Assembly (NCBI RefSeq): GCF_017873095.1
Contig: NZ_JAGGJU010000001.1
Location: 310,001 to 374,000 of the forward strand
Direction of reading: 5' to 3'
Length of the DNA: 64,000 nt
From: Heterorhizobium halophytocola
GTDB taxonomy: Bacteria; Pseudomonadota; Alphaproteobacteria; Rhizobiales; Rhizobiaceae
Part shown: positions 34,693 to 44,251 of the stretch, piece after piece
Numbering within the stretch: the stretch's first letter is position 1
How the letters are laid out: the number at the start of each line of letters is the position of its first letter
Translations under genes and position numbers: made by a program
Notes under the pieces: generated by a model
The model's input: the letters and a program-made list of their open reading frames with translations, nothing else
The model's database searches: none
What the model was told of the DNA's origin: nothing

Positions 34693-36135
34693 ATGACGAG
34701 TGAAACCTATCCGGTCCATGGCGAGATCACCGGACCGATCGTGATGATCGGCTTCGGCTCGATCGGTCGCGGCACCCTGCCGCTGATCGAACGCCACTTC
34801 AAGTTCGACAAGAGCCGGATGGTGGTCATCGATCCGAATGCCGACGAGAGCGGCATTCTGGCCAAGCACGGCGTCAAGCATATCCAAGCGCATGTGACCA
34901 AGGAAAATTACAAGACGCTGCTGAAGCCGCTCCTGACCGAGGGCGAAGGCCAGGGCTTCTGCGTCAACCTGTCGGTCGACACCGGTTCGCTCGATCTGAT
35001 GAAGCTCTGCCGCAAGCTCGACGTGCTCTATATCGACACCGTCGTCGAGCCCTGGCTCGGCTTCTACTTCGACAAGAGCATGAAGAATTCCGAGCGCACC
35101 AATTATGCGCTGCGCGAAACCGTGCGCAAGGAAAAGGCCAAGAACCCGGGCGGCGCCACGGCCGTTTCGACCTGCGGTGCCAATCCGGGCATGGTCTCCT
35201 GGTTCGTCAAGCAGGCGCTGGTCAACGTCGCCAACGAACTCGGCGTCAAGTTCGACGAGCCTTCGCAGGATGACCGCGAGGGCTGGGCCAAGCTGATGAA
35301 GAAGGTCGGCGTCAAGGGCATCCACATCGCCGAGCGCGACACCCAGCGTGCCAAGAACCCGAAGCCGCTGAACGTCTTCTGGAACACCTGGTCTGTCGAG
35401 GGCTTCATTTCTGAGGGCCTGCAGCCGGCCGAACTGGGCTGGGGCACCCACGAAAACTGGATGCCGAAAAACGCCAAGAAGCACAAGAAGGGCTGCAAGG
35501 CGGCGATCTACCTGGAGCAGCCGGGCGCCAATACGCGCGTGCGCACCTGGTGTCCGACCCCGGGCCCGCAATACGGCTTCCTCGTCACCCACAACGAATC
35601 GATCTCGATCGCCGACTACTTCACCGTCGAGAAGGACGGCGATGTCAGCTATCGCCCGACCTGCCATTATGCCTACCATCCGGCCAATGACGCGGTCCTT
35701 TCGCTGCACGAGATGTTCGGCAATGGCGGCACGGCCCAGCCGGTTCTGCACGTGCTCGACGAGAACGAGCTGGTCGACGGCGTCGACGAACTCGGCGTGC
35801 TGCTCTACGGCCACGACAAGAACGCCTACTGGTACGGTTCGCGCCTGTCGCTGGAAGAGACCCGCAACATCGCCCCCTACCAGAACGCCACCGGCCTGCA
35901 GGTGACCTCGGCTGTCCTGGCGGGTATGGTCTGGGCGCTGGAAAACCCGAAGGCCGGCATCGTCGAGGCCGACGAGATCGACTACAAGCGCTGCCTGGAA
36001 GTCCAGCTTCCCTATCTCGGCCCGGTCGAAGGCCACTACACCGACTGGACCCCGCTCGATGGCCGTCCGGGCCTGTTCCCGGAAGATCTGGACGAGAAGG
36101 ATCCGTGGCAGTTCCGCAACATCCTCGTACGTTGA
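34693..36135 (+). CDS. hss: Homospermidine synthase
   Basis: A 480-residue NAD-dependent homospermidine synthase, which joins putrescine units into sym-homospermidine, the main long polyamine of many rhizobia. It opens with the Rossmann motif PIVMIGFGSIGRGTLPLI and continues with DTVVEPWLGFYFD, STCGANPGMVSWFVKQAL, PGANTRVRTWCPTPGPQYGFLVTHNE and a C-terminal PYQNATGLQVTSAVLAGMVW segment, all typical of Hss. The start has TAGGAGAAG six bases ahead. It is a single-gene unit; a hairpin follows the stop. Confidence 0.97.
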   Translation: MTSETYPVHGEITGPIVMIGFGSIGRGTLPLIERHFKFDKSRMVVIDPNADESGILAKHGVKHIQAHVTKENYKTLLKPLLTEGEGQGFCVNLSVDTGSLDLMKLCRKLDVLYIDTVVEPWLGFYFDKSMKNSERTNYALRETVRKEKAKNPGGATAVSTCGANPGMVSWFVKQALVNVANELGVKFDEPSQDDREGWAKLMKKVGVKGIHIAERDTQRAKNPKPLNVFWNTWSVEGFISEGLQPAELGWGTHENWMPKNAKKHKKGCKAAIYLEQPGANTRVRTWCPTPGPQYGFLVTHNESISIADYFTVEKDGDVSYRPTCHYAYHPANDAVLSLHEMFGNGGTAQPVLHVLDENELVDGVDELGVLLYGHDKNAYWYGSRLSLEETRNIAPYQNATGLQVTSAVLAGMVWALENPKAGIVEADEIDYKRCLEVQLPYLGPVEGHYTDWTPLDGRPGLFPEDLDEKDPWQFRNILVR

Positions 36136-36158
36136 TGCTCTGCACGCCGCAATATTGC

Positions 36159-36187
36159 ATGGGCCGCGGGAACCCGCCGCGGCCCAT
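36159..36187 (+). terminator. Hairpin after hss
   Basis: ATGGGCCGCGG (36159-36169) and CCGCGGCCCAT (36177-36187) form a perfect 11-bp stem with a 7-base loop, 23 bases after the hss stop. The T tract is weak (CTCATTG), so termination is likely but not certain. Confidence 0.6.
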
Positions 36188-36343
36188 CTCATTGTCGCCG
36201 TGATGATGCGGACGTTGAAGCGGCGGCACTGGGATAACTTGCTGTCAAAGCCGCCAAGATCTTGCTTTTCCTAAGCCTTGGGGCCATGGTCTGAGCAAAA
36301 GTGTGACGCATGCCCGTGACTTGCGAATGCCGGAGGCAAATCC

Positions 36344-36709
36344 ATGAAGACCAAAGTTCTCGTATTTCTCAGCGTCGTTCCGCTGGCGCTCAGTGCGTGC
36401 ATGTCCTCGCCCGGCCCGCGTCGTCTTCCGCCGCCGATGCAGGCCGATGGCGTCGAAGGCGCCTGGGTCGATCCGAACGGCATCGTCTCCACCTTCCAGG
36501 GCGGCGCCTTCACCACCCGCACCACCGACACCAACCAGATGCTCGCATCCGGCACCTATACAAAGCTGTCCGGGCGACTGGTTGAAATCAACATGACCTC
36601 GCTGATCCGCAACACCCAGCAGAAGGTCAATTGCGCGCTGGTGACCTCCAACCAGCTGAATTGCACCGCCGAGGGCGGCTCGCAGTTCTCCCTGACCCGC
36701 CGGTCCTGA
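36344..36709 (+). CDS. omp10: Outer membrane lipoprotein Omp10
   Basis: A 121-residue lipoprotein close in layout to Brucella Omp10. The lipobox is LALSACM, cleaved before Cys19. The mature part shows the Omp10 pattern GVEGAWVDPNGIVSTFQGGAFTTRTTDTNQMLASGTYTKLSGRLVEINMTSLIRNTQQKVNCALVTSNQLNCTAEGGSQFSLTRR, including the two Cys that could pair. Its role is structural or unknown; in Brucella it is an exposed outer membrane antigen. ATG 36344 has CGGAGG seven bases upstream. A terminator-like hairpin separates it from the nucleotidase gene. Confidence 0.93.
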   Translation: MKTKVLVFLSVVPLALSACMSSPGPRRLPPPMQADGVEGAWVDPNGIVSTFQGGAFTTRTTDTNQMLASGTYTKLSGRLVEINMTSLIRNTQQKVNCALVTSNQLNCTAEGGSQFSLTRRS

Positions 36710-36749
36710 CTTTTCGTTCGGCCACCGGTCGAACATGCAGATTTTGCGC

Positions 36750-36777
36750 AACGCCTCCGACCAAGGTCGGGGGCGTT
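36750..36777 (+). terminator. Hairpin after omp10
   Basis: AACGCCTCCGACC (36750-36762) pairs with GGTCGGGGGCGTT (36765-36777), 13 positions with one G-U pair (inner pairs open to form the loop), then CCTGTTTTC. It lies 41 bases after the omp10 stop. Confidence 0.75.
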
Positions 36778-36894
36778 CCTGTTTTCACTTGCAGTTTGAA
36801 ACCGCCGATGAAAACATTGCCGCCAACGGGTCGACGGGAACCGCCGGGGGACAAAGGCGGCGACCCTGTTCAAGCGCATCAGGAGAACCATCTT

Positions 36895-38943
36895 ATGTTG
36901 AAAATCTTGCAATTCGGCCTGCTCAGCGCATCGGTGCTCGCCATATCGGCGAGCACGGCCTTTGCCGACTTCGAGCTTCACATCCTGCACAACAACGATT
37001 TTCATTCGCGCATCGAATCGATCAACAAATACGACTCGACCTGCGCGTCCGAAGACGACGAGAAGGGGGAGTGCTTCGGCGGTGCGGCGCGCTTCATCAC
37101 GGCGATCAAGGAGACCCGCAAATCGCTGGAGGGCCAGAACGTCATTCTGCTGAATGCCGGCGACAACTTCCAGGGCTCGCTGTTCTATACCACCTACAAG
37201 GGCGCCGCCGAAGCCGAGTTCATGAACATGATGGGCTTCGATGCGATGACCATCGGCAACCATGAATTCGACGACAGCGAGGACGGCCTGAAGGGCTTTC
37301 TCGACAAGGTCAAATTCCCGGTCGTCAGTGCCAATGTGCTGCCCGGCTATTCCTCCAAGATCGGCGATCAGGTCAAGCCGTCGATCGTGCTCGACGTCGG
37401 CGGCCAGAAGATCGGCATTGTCGGCGCGGTCGCCAACGACACCGACGAGCTTTCTTCTCCCGGCCCGAACATCATGATCGCCGAGGACGTGGCGACGATT
37501 ACCGCGCAGGTCGAGAAGCTGAAGGGCGAAGGCGTCGACAAGATCATCGCGCTCACCCATGTCGGCTATCCGCGCGACCTCGCAGCGATTGCCAAGATCC
37601 CGGATATCGATGTCGTCGTCGGCGGCCATTCCCACAGCCTCCTGTCCAACACCGACGAGAAAGCCGAGGGACCCTACCCGACCATGGTCGACAATCCCGG
37701 GGGCTACAAGGTTCCCGTCGTCCAGGCCGGCGCCTATTCGAAATATCTCGGCAATCTCGACGTCGTGTTCGACGATAGCGGCGTGGTGAAATCCGCCTCC
37801 GGCGATCCGATCCTGGTCGACGCCAAGTTCAAGCCGGACGAGGCCGCCGCTGCCAGGGTCAAGGAACTGGCCGGGCCGATCGAGGAACTGAAGACCAAGG
37901 AAATCGGCGAAACCGAGGGTCCGGTCGAAGGTTCGCGCGACATCTGCCGGGCCGAGGAATGCTCGATGGGCGATCTGGTCGCCGACGCCATGGTCGACCG
38001 GGTCAAGGACCAGGGTGTGACGATCGCCTTCCAGAACGGCGGCGGCCTTCGTGCCTCGATCGACGCCGGCACCGTCACCATGGGCGAGGTGCTGACGGTC
38101 CTGCCGTTCCAGAACACGCTTGCCACCTTCGAGCTGAAGGGGGCCGACATCGTCGCAGCCCTCGAAAACGGCCTCAGCCAGATCGAGGAAGGCGCCGGCC
38201 GCTTCCCGCAGGTCTCCGGCCTGAAATTGACCTACGACAAGTCCAAGCCGGCCGGCAGCCGGGTTGTTTCGGTCGAGGTCAAGGAGGGCGACGGCTTCAC
38301 ACCGCTCGAGATGGACAAGACCTACAAGGTTGCCACCAACAACTTCATGCGCACCGGCGGTGACGGCTACAGCGTCTTCGAGGCCAAGGGCATGAACGCC
38401 TATGACTACGGTCCGGGGCTCGAAACGGTGGTCGCCGACTACATCGCCAAGAACAGCCCCTACAAGCCCTATACCGACGGCCGCATCGTCGAGGCCGCGG
38501 CCGCGGGTGCCGATGCGCCGAAGGCAGACGAACCGGTTGAGAAACCAGCCGACATGACACCGGCCGAGGCGCCGGCTACGGATGCGAAGAAGGACGCCGA
38601 GGCACCTGCACCTGCGCCCGCCCCGGCAGCCGAGATCACCACCCCGGATATGCCCGACGCCTCCGCGACGCTTGCCAATTCGGTGCCGCCGATCCCGACT
38701 GAAAACCCGGCCAAGGCCGCTCAAGACGCCAAGCCCGCAGAACCGGCCATGCCCGCCGCCGACAGCGCCATGGCGTCCGGCGACAAGAAGACCCACACGG
38801 TTGCCAAGGGCGAGAGCCTCTGGATCATCGCCAAGGAAGCCTATGGCGACGGGCACATGTGGACCATGATTGCCAAGGCCAACAGGCTGAAGTCACCCCA
38901 TGCGCTGATGGTCGGCCAGGAACTGGTCCTGCCGGCCAAGTAA
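36895..38943 (+). CDS. UshA-like 5'-nucleotidase with C-terminal LysM domain
   Basis: A 682-residue periplasmic protein. A signal peptide (residues 1-23, ending STAFA) precedes a calcineurin-like metallophosphatase domain (about 24-300) with HNNDFHSRI, LNAGDNFQGS, TIGNHEFD and VGGHSHS metal ligands. Next is a 5'-nucleotidase C domain (about 330-535) with QNGGGLRASIDAG and NNFMRTGGDGYSVF. An Ala/Pro/Glu linker of about 100 residues leads to a LysM domain at the end (HTVAKGESLWIIAKEAYGDGHMW..LMVGQELVLP). It likely hydrolyses nucleotides in the periplasm while held to peptidoglycan. AGGAGA lies eight bases before the ATG. Confidence 0.92.
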   Translation: MLKILQFGLLSASVLAISASTAFADFELHILHNNDFHSRIESINKYDSTCASEDDEKGECFGGAARFITAIKETRKSLEGQNVILLNAGDNFQGSLFYTTYKGAAEAEFMNMMGFDAMTIGNHEFDDSEDGLKGFLDKVKFPVVSANVLPGYSSKIGDQVKPSIVLDVGGQKIGIVGAVANDTDELSSPGPNIMIAEDVATITAQVEKLKGEGVDKIIALTHVGYPRDLAAIAKIPDIDVVVGGHSHSLLSNTDEKAEGPYPTMVDNPGGYKVPVVQAGAYSKYLGNLDVVFDDSGVVKSASGDPILVDAKFKPDEAAAARVKELAGPIEELKTKEIGETEGPVEGSRDICRAEECSMGDLVADAMVDRVKDQGVTIAFQNGGGLRASIDAGTVTMGEVLTVLPFQNTLATFELKGADIVAALENGLSQIEEGAGRFPQVSGLKLTYDKSKPAGSRVVSVEVKEGDGFTPLEMDKTYKVATNNFMRTGGDGYSVFEAKGMNAYDYGPGLETVVADYIAKNSPYKPYTDGRIVEAAAAGADAPKADEPVEKPADMTPAEAPATDAKKDAEAPAPAPAPAAEITTPDMPDASATLANSVPPIPTENPAKAAQDAKPAEPAMPAADSAMASGDKKTHTVAKGESLWIIAKEAYGDGHMWTMIAKANRLKSPHALMVGQELVLPAK

Positions 38944-38965
38944 GACGGTTTGCCGCATGTCTTTG

Positions 38966-38996
38966 ACCGGTCCGGGCTTTCCCGGGCCGGTTTTTT
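38966..38996 (+). terminator. Rho-independent terminator after nucleotidase gene
   Basis: ACCGGTCCGGG (38966-38976) pairs with CCCGGGCCGGT (38981-38991) through 11 positions with one G-U pair; a 4-base loop and a run of T follow. Confidence 0.9.
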
Positions 38997-39074
38997 CATG
39001 ACATAAGTGAGCCAGGACGTCTGCCGCAACGTAAGTCTCTGCATCGTCAAACAAAAGCCGGAACCGATAACACC

Positions 39075-40106
39075 ATGACAGATCGTGACCATCTGCCCGT
39101 CAACCATCCACCCGTCAAATTCGGCAAAGTGGGCGTGTTGCTTGTCAATCTGGGCACACCGGACGGCACGGATTACAAATCGATGCGCCGCTACCTGGAG
39201 GAATTCCTCACCGACAAGCGTGTCATCGAATGGTCGCCATGGAAATGGTATCCGATCCTCTACGGCATCGTGCTGAACCGCCGCCCGCAAAAGGTGGGCA
39301 AGGCCTATGAGGAGATCTGGAACCACGAAAAGGGCGAAAGCTATCTTCGCACCTATACCCGCAACCAGGCGGAGAAGATGGCGATCGCGATGACGGATCT
39401 GCCCAATGTCCGCGTCGACTGGGCCATGCGTTACGGCCAGCCCTCGATCAAGTCGAAGATCGACGAACTGCAAAAGGACGGCTGCGAAAAGATCCTGCTT
39501 TTCCCGCTCTATCCGCAGTATGCGGCAGCGACCACCGCCACCGTCAACGACGAGGCGTTCAAGAAGCTGCTCTCCATGCGCTGGCAGCCGGCGCTTCGCA
39601 CCGTGCCGCAATATGCCGATGACCCCGTCTATATCGACGCGCTCGCCAATTCGATCGAGAAGCACATCGCAAGCCTCGACTGGGAACCGGAGCTGCTGCT
39701 CACCTCCTATCACGGCATACCGATGTCCTATTTCGAAAAGGGCGATCCCTATCATTGCTATTGCTACAAGACGACGCGTCTGCTGATCGACCGGCTCGGC
39801 TGGCCGAAGGAGAAGGTCATGCTGACCTTCCAGTCCCGTTTCGGGCCGGAAGAGTGGCTGAACCCCTATACCGACAAGACCGTCGAAAAGCTTGCCAAGG
39901 ACGGGGTGAAGAAGATCGCCGTGATCAACCCGGGCTTCGTCTCCGACTGCCTGGAAACCCTGGAGGAAATCGCCGGCGAGGCAGGCGAGATCTTCACCCA
40001 CAACGGCGGCGAGAAATTCACCCACATTCCCTGTCTGAACGACAGCGAAGACGGCATGCGGGTGCTGGAAACCGTGGTTCGGCGCGAGCTGATGGGCTGG
40101 GTGTAG
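39075..40106 (+). CDS. hemH: Ferrochelatase
   Basis: A 343-residue ferrochelatase that inserts iron into protoporphyrin IX, the last step of heme synthesis. It has the N-terminal VGVLLVNLGTPD, the catalytic His in LLTSYHGIPMSY, the distal FQSRFGPEEWLNPYT segment and the acid-rich PGFVSDCLETLEE. There is no Fe-S cluster tail. It is membrane-associated in the cytosol. It stands alone, with a terminator in front and the GFA gene converging 18 bases later. Confidence 0.97.
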   Translation: MTDRDHLPVNHPPVKFGKVGVLLVNLGTPDGTDYKSMRRYLEEFLTDKRVIEWSPWKWYPILYGIVLNRRPQKVGKAYEEIWNHEKGESYLRTYTRNQAEKMAIAMTDLPNVRVDWAMRYGQPSIKSKIDELQKDGCEKILLFPLYPQYAAATTATVNDEAFKKLLSMRWQPALRTVPQYADDPVYIDALANSIEKHIASLDWEPELLLTSYHGIPMSYFEKGDPYHCYCYKTTRLLIDRLGWPKEKVMLTFQSRFGPEEWLNPYTDKTVEKLAKDGVKKIAVINPGFVSDCLETLEEIAGEAGEIFTHNGGEKFTHIPCLNDSEDGMRVLETVVRRELMGWV

Positions 40107-40124
40107 AAAACCCCCTCCGACAGT

Positions 40125-40526
40125 TCAGAACCATCTATCCGAAACGGCAAGCCCCTCGTCCGGCAGGGGCTTGAACGAATGCAGGCCGTCGAACCGTATC
40201 AAGGGGATGTCGGCGACATCGTCGGGTTCAGCGAGCCGCAGGTTCACGGCGATCCTGCGGCGGCCGTCCGCCTGGACCTTCAGTCCCAGCCAGCTCACCA
40301 GATTGCCGCAATGTCGGCACGTGTTGAAGGAGAGCGTGCCGTCTCCGCAGCTGTACGGCTTGAGAATGTCCGGCCCGGCTTCCACCGTGATGTCTTCGCC
40401 CTCGTGGCCATAGGCCCAGAGCACGCCGTAGCGACGACAGACTGTGCAGTTGCAGATCGTCGCAGACGAGATCCTGCCCCTGAAACGCCAGCGCGCCGCG
40501 CCGCAGTGGCAGGAGCCCTCAGTCAT
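40125..40526 (-). CDS. GFA-family (DUF636) zinc-binding protein
   Basis: A 133-residue member of the glutathione-dependent formaldehyde-activating (GFA/CENP-V) family. The zinc ligands are seen in three groups: GSCHCGAARWRFRG, CNCTVCRRYG and NTCRHCGNLVS. The fold is a Cys-rich beta structure; only a few members have proven formaldehyde-glutathione activity, so the substrate is open. It converges with hemH and is upstream of nothing obvious; queC lies on the same strand 91 bases further on. Confidence 0.9.
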   Translation of the reverse strand: MTEGSCHCGAARWRFRGRISSATICNCTVCRRYGVLWAYGHEGEDITVEAGPDILKPYSCGDGTLSFNTCRHCGNLVSWLGLKVQADGRRRIAVNLRLAEPDDVADIPLIRFDGLHSFKPLPDEGLAVSDRWF

Positions 40527-40616
40527 ATTCTGTTCCCAATCATATCCTGTTCCATGGCCCCCTCCCCGTCTGCCTGAAAGCTCTGAACACCTTGCGCGCT
40601 TTCGCGTCCGGTACGC

Positions 40617-41309
40617 TCACCCGCTCTTCGTCGCGGATTTCCAGAATACCGGATCGGCATAGACGGTCGGATCCTCGACTCCTGCCAGGTGAAACGCCTC
40701 CCGCCGCTCGACGCAGGTACCGCACCGGCCGCAATGGACGTCTCCACCCTTGTAGCACGACCAGGTCGCCTCGAACGGCGTCTTGTTGCGGACACCCTCG
40801 GTGACGATGTCGGCCTTGGACAGGGTCACGAAGGGAGCCATCAGCCTGACCGCGGCATAGCCGTCGAGCGCCTCGTCCTGCATTGCCTGGAAGGCGTTGA
40901 TGAAACCCGGGCGGCAGTCCGGATAGATGAAGTGATCGCCGCCATGGACGGCCACTGCGACGGCATCGGCCTTCTTCGCCGCCGCCATGCCGAAGGCAAT
41001 CGACAGCATGATGGCGTTGCGGTTCGGAACGATCGTGACCTTCATCGTTTCCTCGGCATAGTGTCCGTCGGGTACGTCGATGTCGTCGGTCAGCGCCGAA
41101 CCGCCAAGGCTGGCGCCAATCGCCGTGATATCGATGACCTCATGCGGCACGCCGAGCCGCCGGGCACAGTCGGCGGCAAAGGCCAGCTCCTTGCTGTGGC
41201 GCTGGCCGTAGTCGAAGGAGACGAGGCCGACAAGTTCCTGTTCCGCCGCGATCTTGTCGGCGAGCGTGACGGAATCCAGTCCGCCGGAGCAGACGACGAG
41301 CGTTTTCAT
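40617..41309 (-). CDS. queC: 7-cyano-7-deazaguanine synthase
   Basis: A 230-residue QueC, which turns 7-carboxy-7-deazaguanine into the nitrile preQ0 for queuosine tRNA modification, using ATP. The PP-loop VVCSGGLDSVT is at the N-terminus, FDYGQRHSKEL follows, and the zinc site CYKGGDVHCGRCGTCVERREAF is near the C-terminus. ATG 41309 has AAGGGAC upstream; the frame is open to 41432. It is divergent from the SPFH gene. No preQ1 riboswitch is seen in its leader. Confidence 0.97.
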   Translation of the reverse strand: MKTLVVCSGGLDSVTLADKIAAEQELVGLVSFDYGQRHSKELAFAADCARRLGVPHEVIDITAIGASLGGSALTDDIDVPDGHYAEETMKVTIVPNRNAIMLSIAFGMAAAKKADAVAVAVHGGDHFIYPDCRPGFINAFQAMQDEALDGYAAVRLMAPFVTLSKADIVTEGVRNKTPFEATWSCYKGGDVHCGRCGTCVERREAFHLAGVEDPTVYADPVFWKSATKSG

Positions 41310-41524
41310 GGTTTTGTCCCTTGTTTTGACCGGGTAGGCTGCGACCGGTTGGAATTGCGGAGCCGTTCTATCGATGCAGGACCGGTTTGGCAAACCGGCG
41401 CCTGCAGGGAACCCGCACCGAAAGCGGCCCATGCTGGCGCGAATTGCCCGCCGACGGCTGGTAACCTATGATGCGGATCGCTACATCAGACGGTAACCGA
41501 TTAATTCAACAAGGATTTGCCCAG

Positions 41525-42556
41525 ATGACCGGTTTCGATATCATGGTAATCGCACTGGCAGCGCTCGTCATCCTGGTGCTTATCGCCGGCATCAAGACGG
41601 TCCCCCAGGGCACCCGTTATACGATCGAGCGCTTCGGGCGCTATACCCGCACGCTGGAGCCGGGCCTCAACCTGATCCTGCCCTTCATCGACCGCGTCGG
41701 CGCACGCCTCAATGTGATGGAGCAGGTGCTCGACATTCCGACCCAGGAAGTCATCACCAAGGACAATGCCTCGGTCTCGGCCGATGCGGTGGCGTTCTAC
41801 CAAGTGCTGAACGCTGCCCAGGCCGCCTATCAGATCACCAATCTGCAATTCGCCATCCAGAACCTGACCATGACCAATATCCGCTCCGTGATGGGGTCGA
41901 TGGATCTCGACGAGTTGCTGTCGAACCGAGACGTCATCAACGACCGGCTGCTGCGTGTGGTCGACGAGGCCGTCGGTCCCTGGGGTATCAAGGTCACGCG
42001 TATCGAGATCAAGGACATTGCCCCGCCGGTCGATCTCGTGACGGCGATGGCCCGGCAGATGAAGGCAGAGCGCGAAAAGCGTGCCCAGGTGCTGGAGGCC
42101 GAAGGCTTCCGCAATGCCCAGATCCTGCGCGCGGAGGGTGCCAAGCAGTCAGCCATTCTCGAGGCCGAGGGTGAGCGCGAGGCCGCTTATCGCCAAGCCG
42201 AGGCCCGCGAGCGCCTGGCCGAAGCCGAGGCAAAGGCAACGATGATGGTCTCCGAGGCGATCGCGGCCGGCGACGTCAATGCGATCAACTACTTCGTCGC
42301 GCAGAAATATACCGAGGCCATGGCGGCGATCGGCACCGCCAGCAATTCGAAGATCGTGCTGATGCCGATGGAAGCCTCCAGCCTGATCGGTTCGCTCGGC
42401 GGCATCGGCGCCATCGCGCGGGAGGTGTTCGGCGATGACGGGCAGGCAAGCCGCCGCGCGCCCGGCCCGACGGCGCCGTCCCGCTCGACGCCCTCCATCC
42501 GCACAACGACGACGGCCGCCCCGGTCAACCCCTTCGATCCGCGCGGGGAGACCTGA
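41525..42556 (+). CDS. SPFH/Band-7 (stomatin-like) membrane protein
   Basis: A 343-residue SPFH-domain protein. One N-terminal membrane helix (residues about 4-24) is followed by the Band-7 domain (about 25-190: [48 protein letters not shown] strand, [15 protein letters not shown]) and a long Ala/Glu coiled coil (about 185-260) that drives ring assembly. The tail is Pro/Ser/Thr-rich. AAGGA at 41509 precedes the ATG. The NfeD partner follows after three bases, the standard stomatin/NfeD pair of membrane-domain proteins. Confidence 0.93.
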   Translation: MTGFDIMVIALAALVILVLIAGIKTVPQGTRYTIERFGRYTRTLEPGLNLILPFIDRVGARLNVMEQVLDIPTQEVITKDNASVSADAVAFYQVLNAAQAAYQITNLQFAIQNLTMTNIRSVMGSMDLDELLSNRDVINDRLLRVVDEAVGPWGIKVTRIEIKDIAPPVDLVTAMARQMKAEREKRAQVLEAEGFRNAQILRAEGAKQSAILEAEGEREAAYRQAEARERLAEAEAKATMMVSEAIAAGDVNAINYFVAQKYTEAMAAIGTASNSKIVLMPMEASSLIGSLGGIGAIAREVFGDDGQASRRAPGPTAPSRSTPSIRTTTTAAPVNPFDPRGET

Positions 42557-42559
42557 TCC

Positions 42560-43027
42560 ATGCTGGCGAAACTCGCCCTGGAACTCGGACCGTGGAGCTG
42601 GTGGGTCGCAGGCCTGGTCCTGCTGGCAGCGGAACTCGCGGTACCCGGTGTCTTCCTGGTCTGGATCGGCCTCGGCGCGATCGCGACCGGCGTCCTGTCG
42701 CTCCTCCTGTGGGGCGCGGATCTCTGGAGCTGGCAGGTTCAGTTGCTGGTCTTCGCCGCCCTGTCGGTGGTGTCGATCCTGATCGGGCGCAAGTTTCTGG
42801 CAAGCGGCTCATCGACCACGGACGAGCCCTTTCTCAACCAGCGGGGCGCAAGCCTCGTTGGCCGTACCGCCACATTGCAGGAAGCCATCGTCAATGGACG
42901 CGGCCGCATCCATCTCGATGACACGACCTGGTCGGTGATCGGACCGGATACCGCAGCCGGCAGCACCGTCAGGATCATGGAAAGCAAGGGGCGCGAGCTG
43001 CGCGTCGAACCGGTGAGAGCCGCCTGA
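42560..43027 (+). CDS. NfeD-family membrane protein
   Basis: A 155-residue short NfeD protein. Three hydrophobic helices (about 12-75, starting WSWWVAGLVLLAAELAVPGVFLVWIGLGAIATG) are followed by a C-terminal OB-fold domain (LNQRGASLVGRTATLQEAIVNGRGRIHLDDTTWSVIGPD). It lacks the long N-terminal serine-protease part of 1b-type NfeD. It is three bases after the SPFH gene and surely works with it in a membrane complex, possibly in membrane quality control; precise function is not known. Confidence 0.93.
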   Translation: MLAKLALELGPWSWWVAGLVLLAAELAVPGVFLVWIGLGAIATGVLSLLLWGADLWSWQVQLLVFAALSVVSILIGRKFLASGSSTTDEPFLNQRGASLVGRTATLQEAIVNGRGRIHLDDTTWSVIGPDTAAGSTVRIMESKGRELRVEPVRAA

Positions 43028-43073
43028 AACGCACCGCTCCACTGACAGCACAGCACCGGCAGGCCCGAGAAAA

Positions 43074-44069
43074 TCAGGCGACGCCGATGCGCAGCAGGTC
43101 GTGGAAGTGGACGATGCCGGCCGGAATCCGATCCTCCCCGACGACGAATAGCGCCGAAATATTGTGCTGGTTCAACAGGGCCATGGCGGCCGTTGCCAAG
43201 GCATCGGGCTTTACCGTCTTCGGATTGGCCGTCATGAAATCCTCGATCGCCATGTCCGCGAGGTTGCGACTGAGACCGCGCGCAATGTCGCCGTCGGTCA
43301 CGATCCCGCAAAGGCAGCCGTCCGCATCGGTAACGCCGACACAGCCGAAACGCTTGTCTGCCAGCATCATGATGGCCTCGGGCACCAGCGTGCCGGCGGG
43401 CACCAGCGGGATCTCCGCGCCGGTATGCATCAGGTCCTGGACATGAGTCAGCATCGCGCCGAGCTTGCCGCCCGGGTGGAAGACACGGAAATCGGTCGCG
43501 GTAAAACCGCGCGCCTCGAGCAAAGCCAGCGCCAGCGCATCGCCCATGGCAAGCTGCAGCATGGTCGATGTGGTCGGCGCGATGCCGTGGGGGCAGGCTT
43601 CCTGCTCCTTCGGCAACAGCAGAACCACATCCGCTTCGCGCCCGAGCGTCGAGCTTTCATTCGTCGTCATCGCGATCAACGGGATTTGGAAGCGCCGAGA
43701 ATAGGAAATAATCCCATGCAGTTCGGCGCTCTCGCCGCTCCACGACATTGCCAGGATGACGTCGTCGCGGGCGATCATGCCGAGATCGCCGTGATTGGCT
43801 TCCGCCGGATGAACGAAAAACGCCGGCGTTCCTGTCGAGGCGAAGGTCGCGGCAATCTTAGAGCCGATATGGCCGCTCTTGCCGACGCCGGTGACGATCA
43901 CCCGGCCGGATACCCCGCCGATGATCTTGATTGCATTGCAGAAGGGGGCGGCCAGCGGTCCGGCAAGCTCCCTTTCCAGGGCATCGAGACCCGCCTTTTC
44001 AATGGAAATCGTCCTCAGGGCTGAGGCGATTGCTCCGGCTTCTACGAGTTTTACAGCGCGCTTGTTCAT
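43074..44069 (-). CDS. kdsD: Arabinose-5-phosphate isomerase (KdsD/KpsF)
   Basis: A 331-residue isomerase that makes D-arabinose-5-phosphate from ribulose-5-phosphate, the first step to Kdo in lipopolysaccharide. The SIS domain (about 35-180) holds VIVTGVGKSGHIGSKIAATFASTGTPAFFVHPAEANHGDLGMI and AMSWSGESAEL; two CBS domains (about 205-331) follow, with CVGVTDADGCLCGIVTDGDIARGL and ISALFVVGEDRIPAGIVHFHDLLR. It is divergent from the beta-barrel protein gene. Confidence 0.95.
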   Translation of the reverse strand: MNKRAVKLVEAGAIASALRTISIEKAGLDALERELAGPLAAPFCNAIKIIGGVSGRVIVTGVGKSGHIGSKIAATFASTGTPAFFVHPAEANHGDLGMIARDDVILAMSWSGESAELHGIISYSRRFQIPLIAMTTNESSTLGREADVVLLLPKEQEACPHGIAPTTSTMLQLAMGDALALALLEARGFTATDFRVFHPGGKLGAMLTHVQDLMHTGAEIPLVPAGTLVPEAIMMLADKRFGCVGVTDADGCLCGIVTDGDIARGLSRNLADMAIEDFMTANPKTVKPDALATAAMALLNQHNISALFVVGEDRIPAGIVHFHDLLRIGVA

Positions 44070-44251
44070 GTGCTTTCATTAACCTCTTCGAACGGATGTG
44101 TCCATGTGTCTCGTAGTCCGCAAGGGTCACAGAGGATTACGCCGGCGATCGCGTTGTGAACCAGCGTTGATCTCCGGTTGCGCAATGGATTGTTAACCAT
44201 GTCGCTTTAGACTTGAGTAATCATATATATCCAGGGATAAACGAGCGCATC

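Noticed and set aside
36750..36894. Start of the nucleotidase at the open-frame limit (36631)
   Set aside because: That frame would overlap omp10 and its hairpin; ATG 36895 with AGGAGA eight bases upstream begins a clear signal peptide.
36556..38856. 766-codon minus-strand open frame
   Set aside because: It is antisense to omp10 and the nucleotidase gene and has no recognisable domain.
41310..41524. preQ1 riboswitch upstream of queC
   Set aside because: I found no compact hairpin with an A-rich tail overlapping the ribosome site; the leader looks like ordinary sequence.
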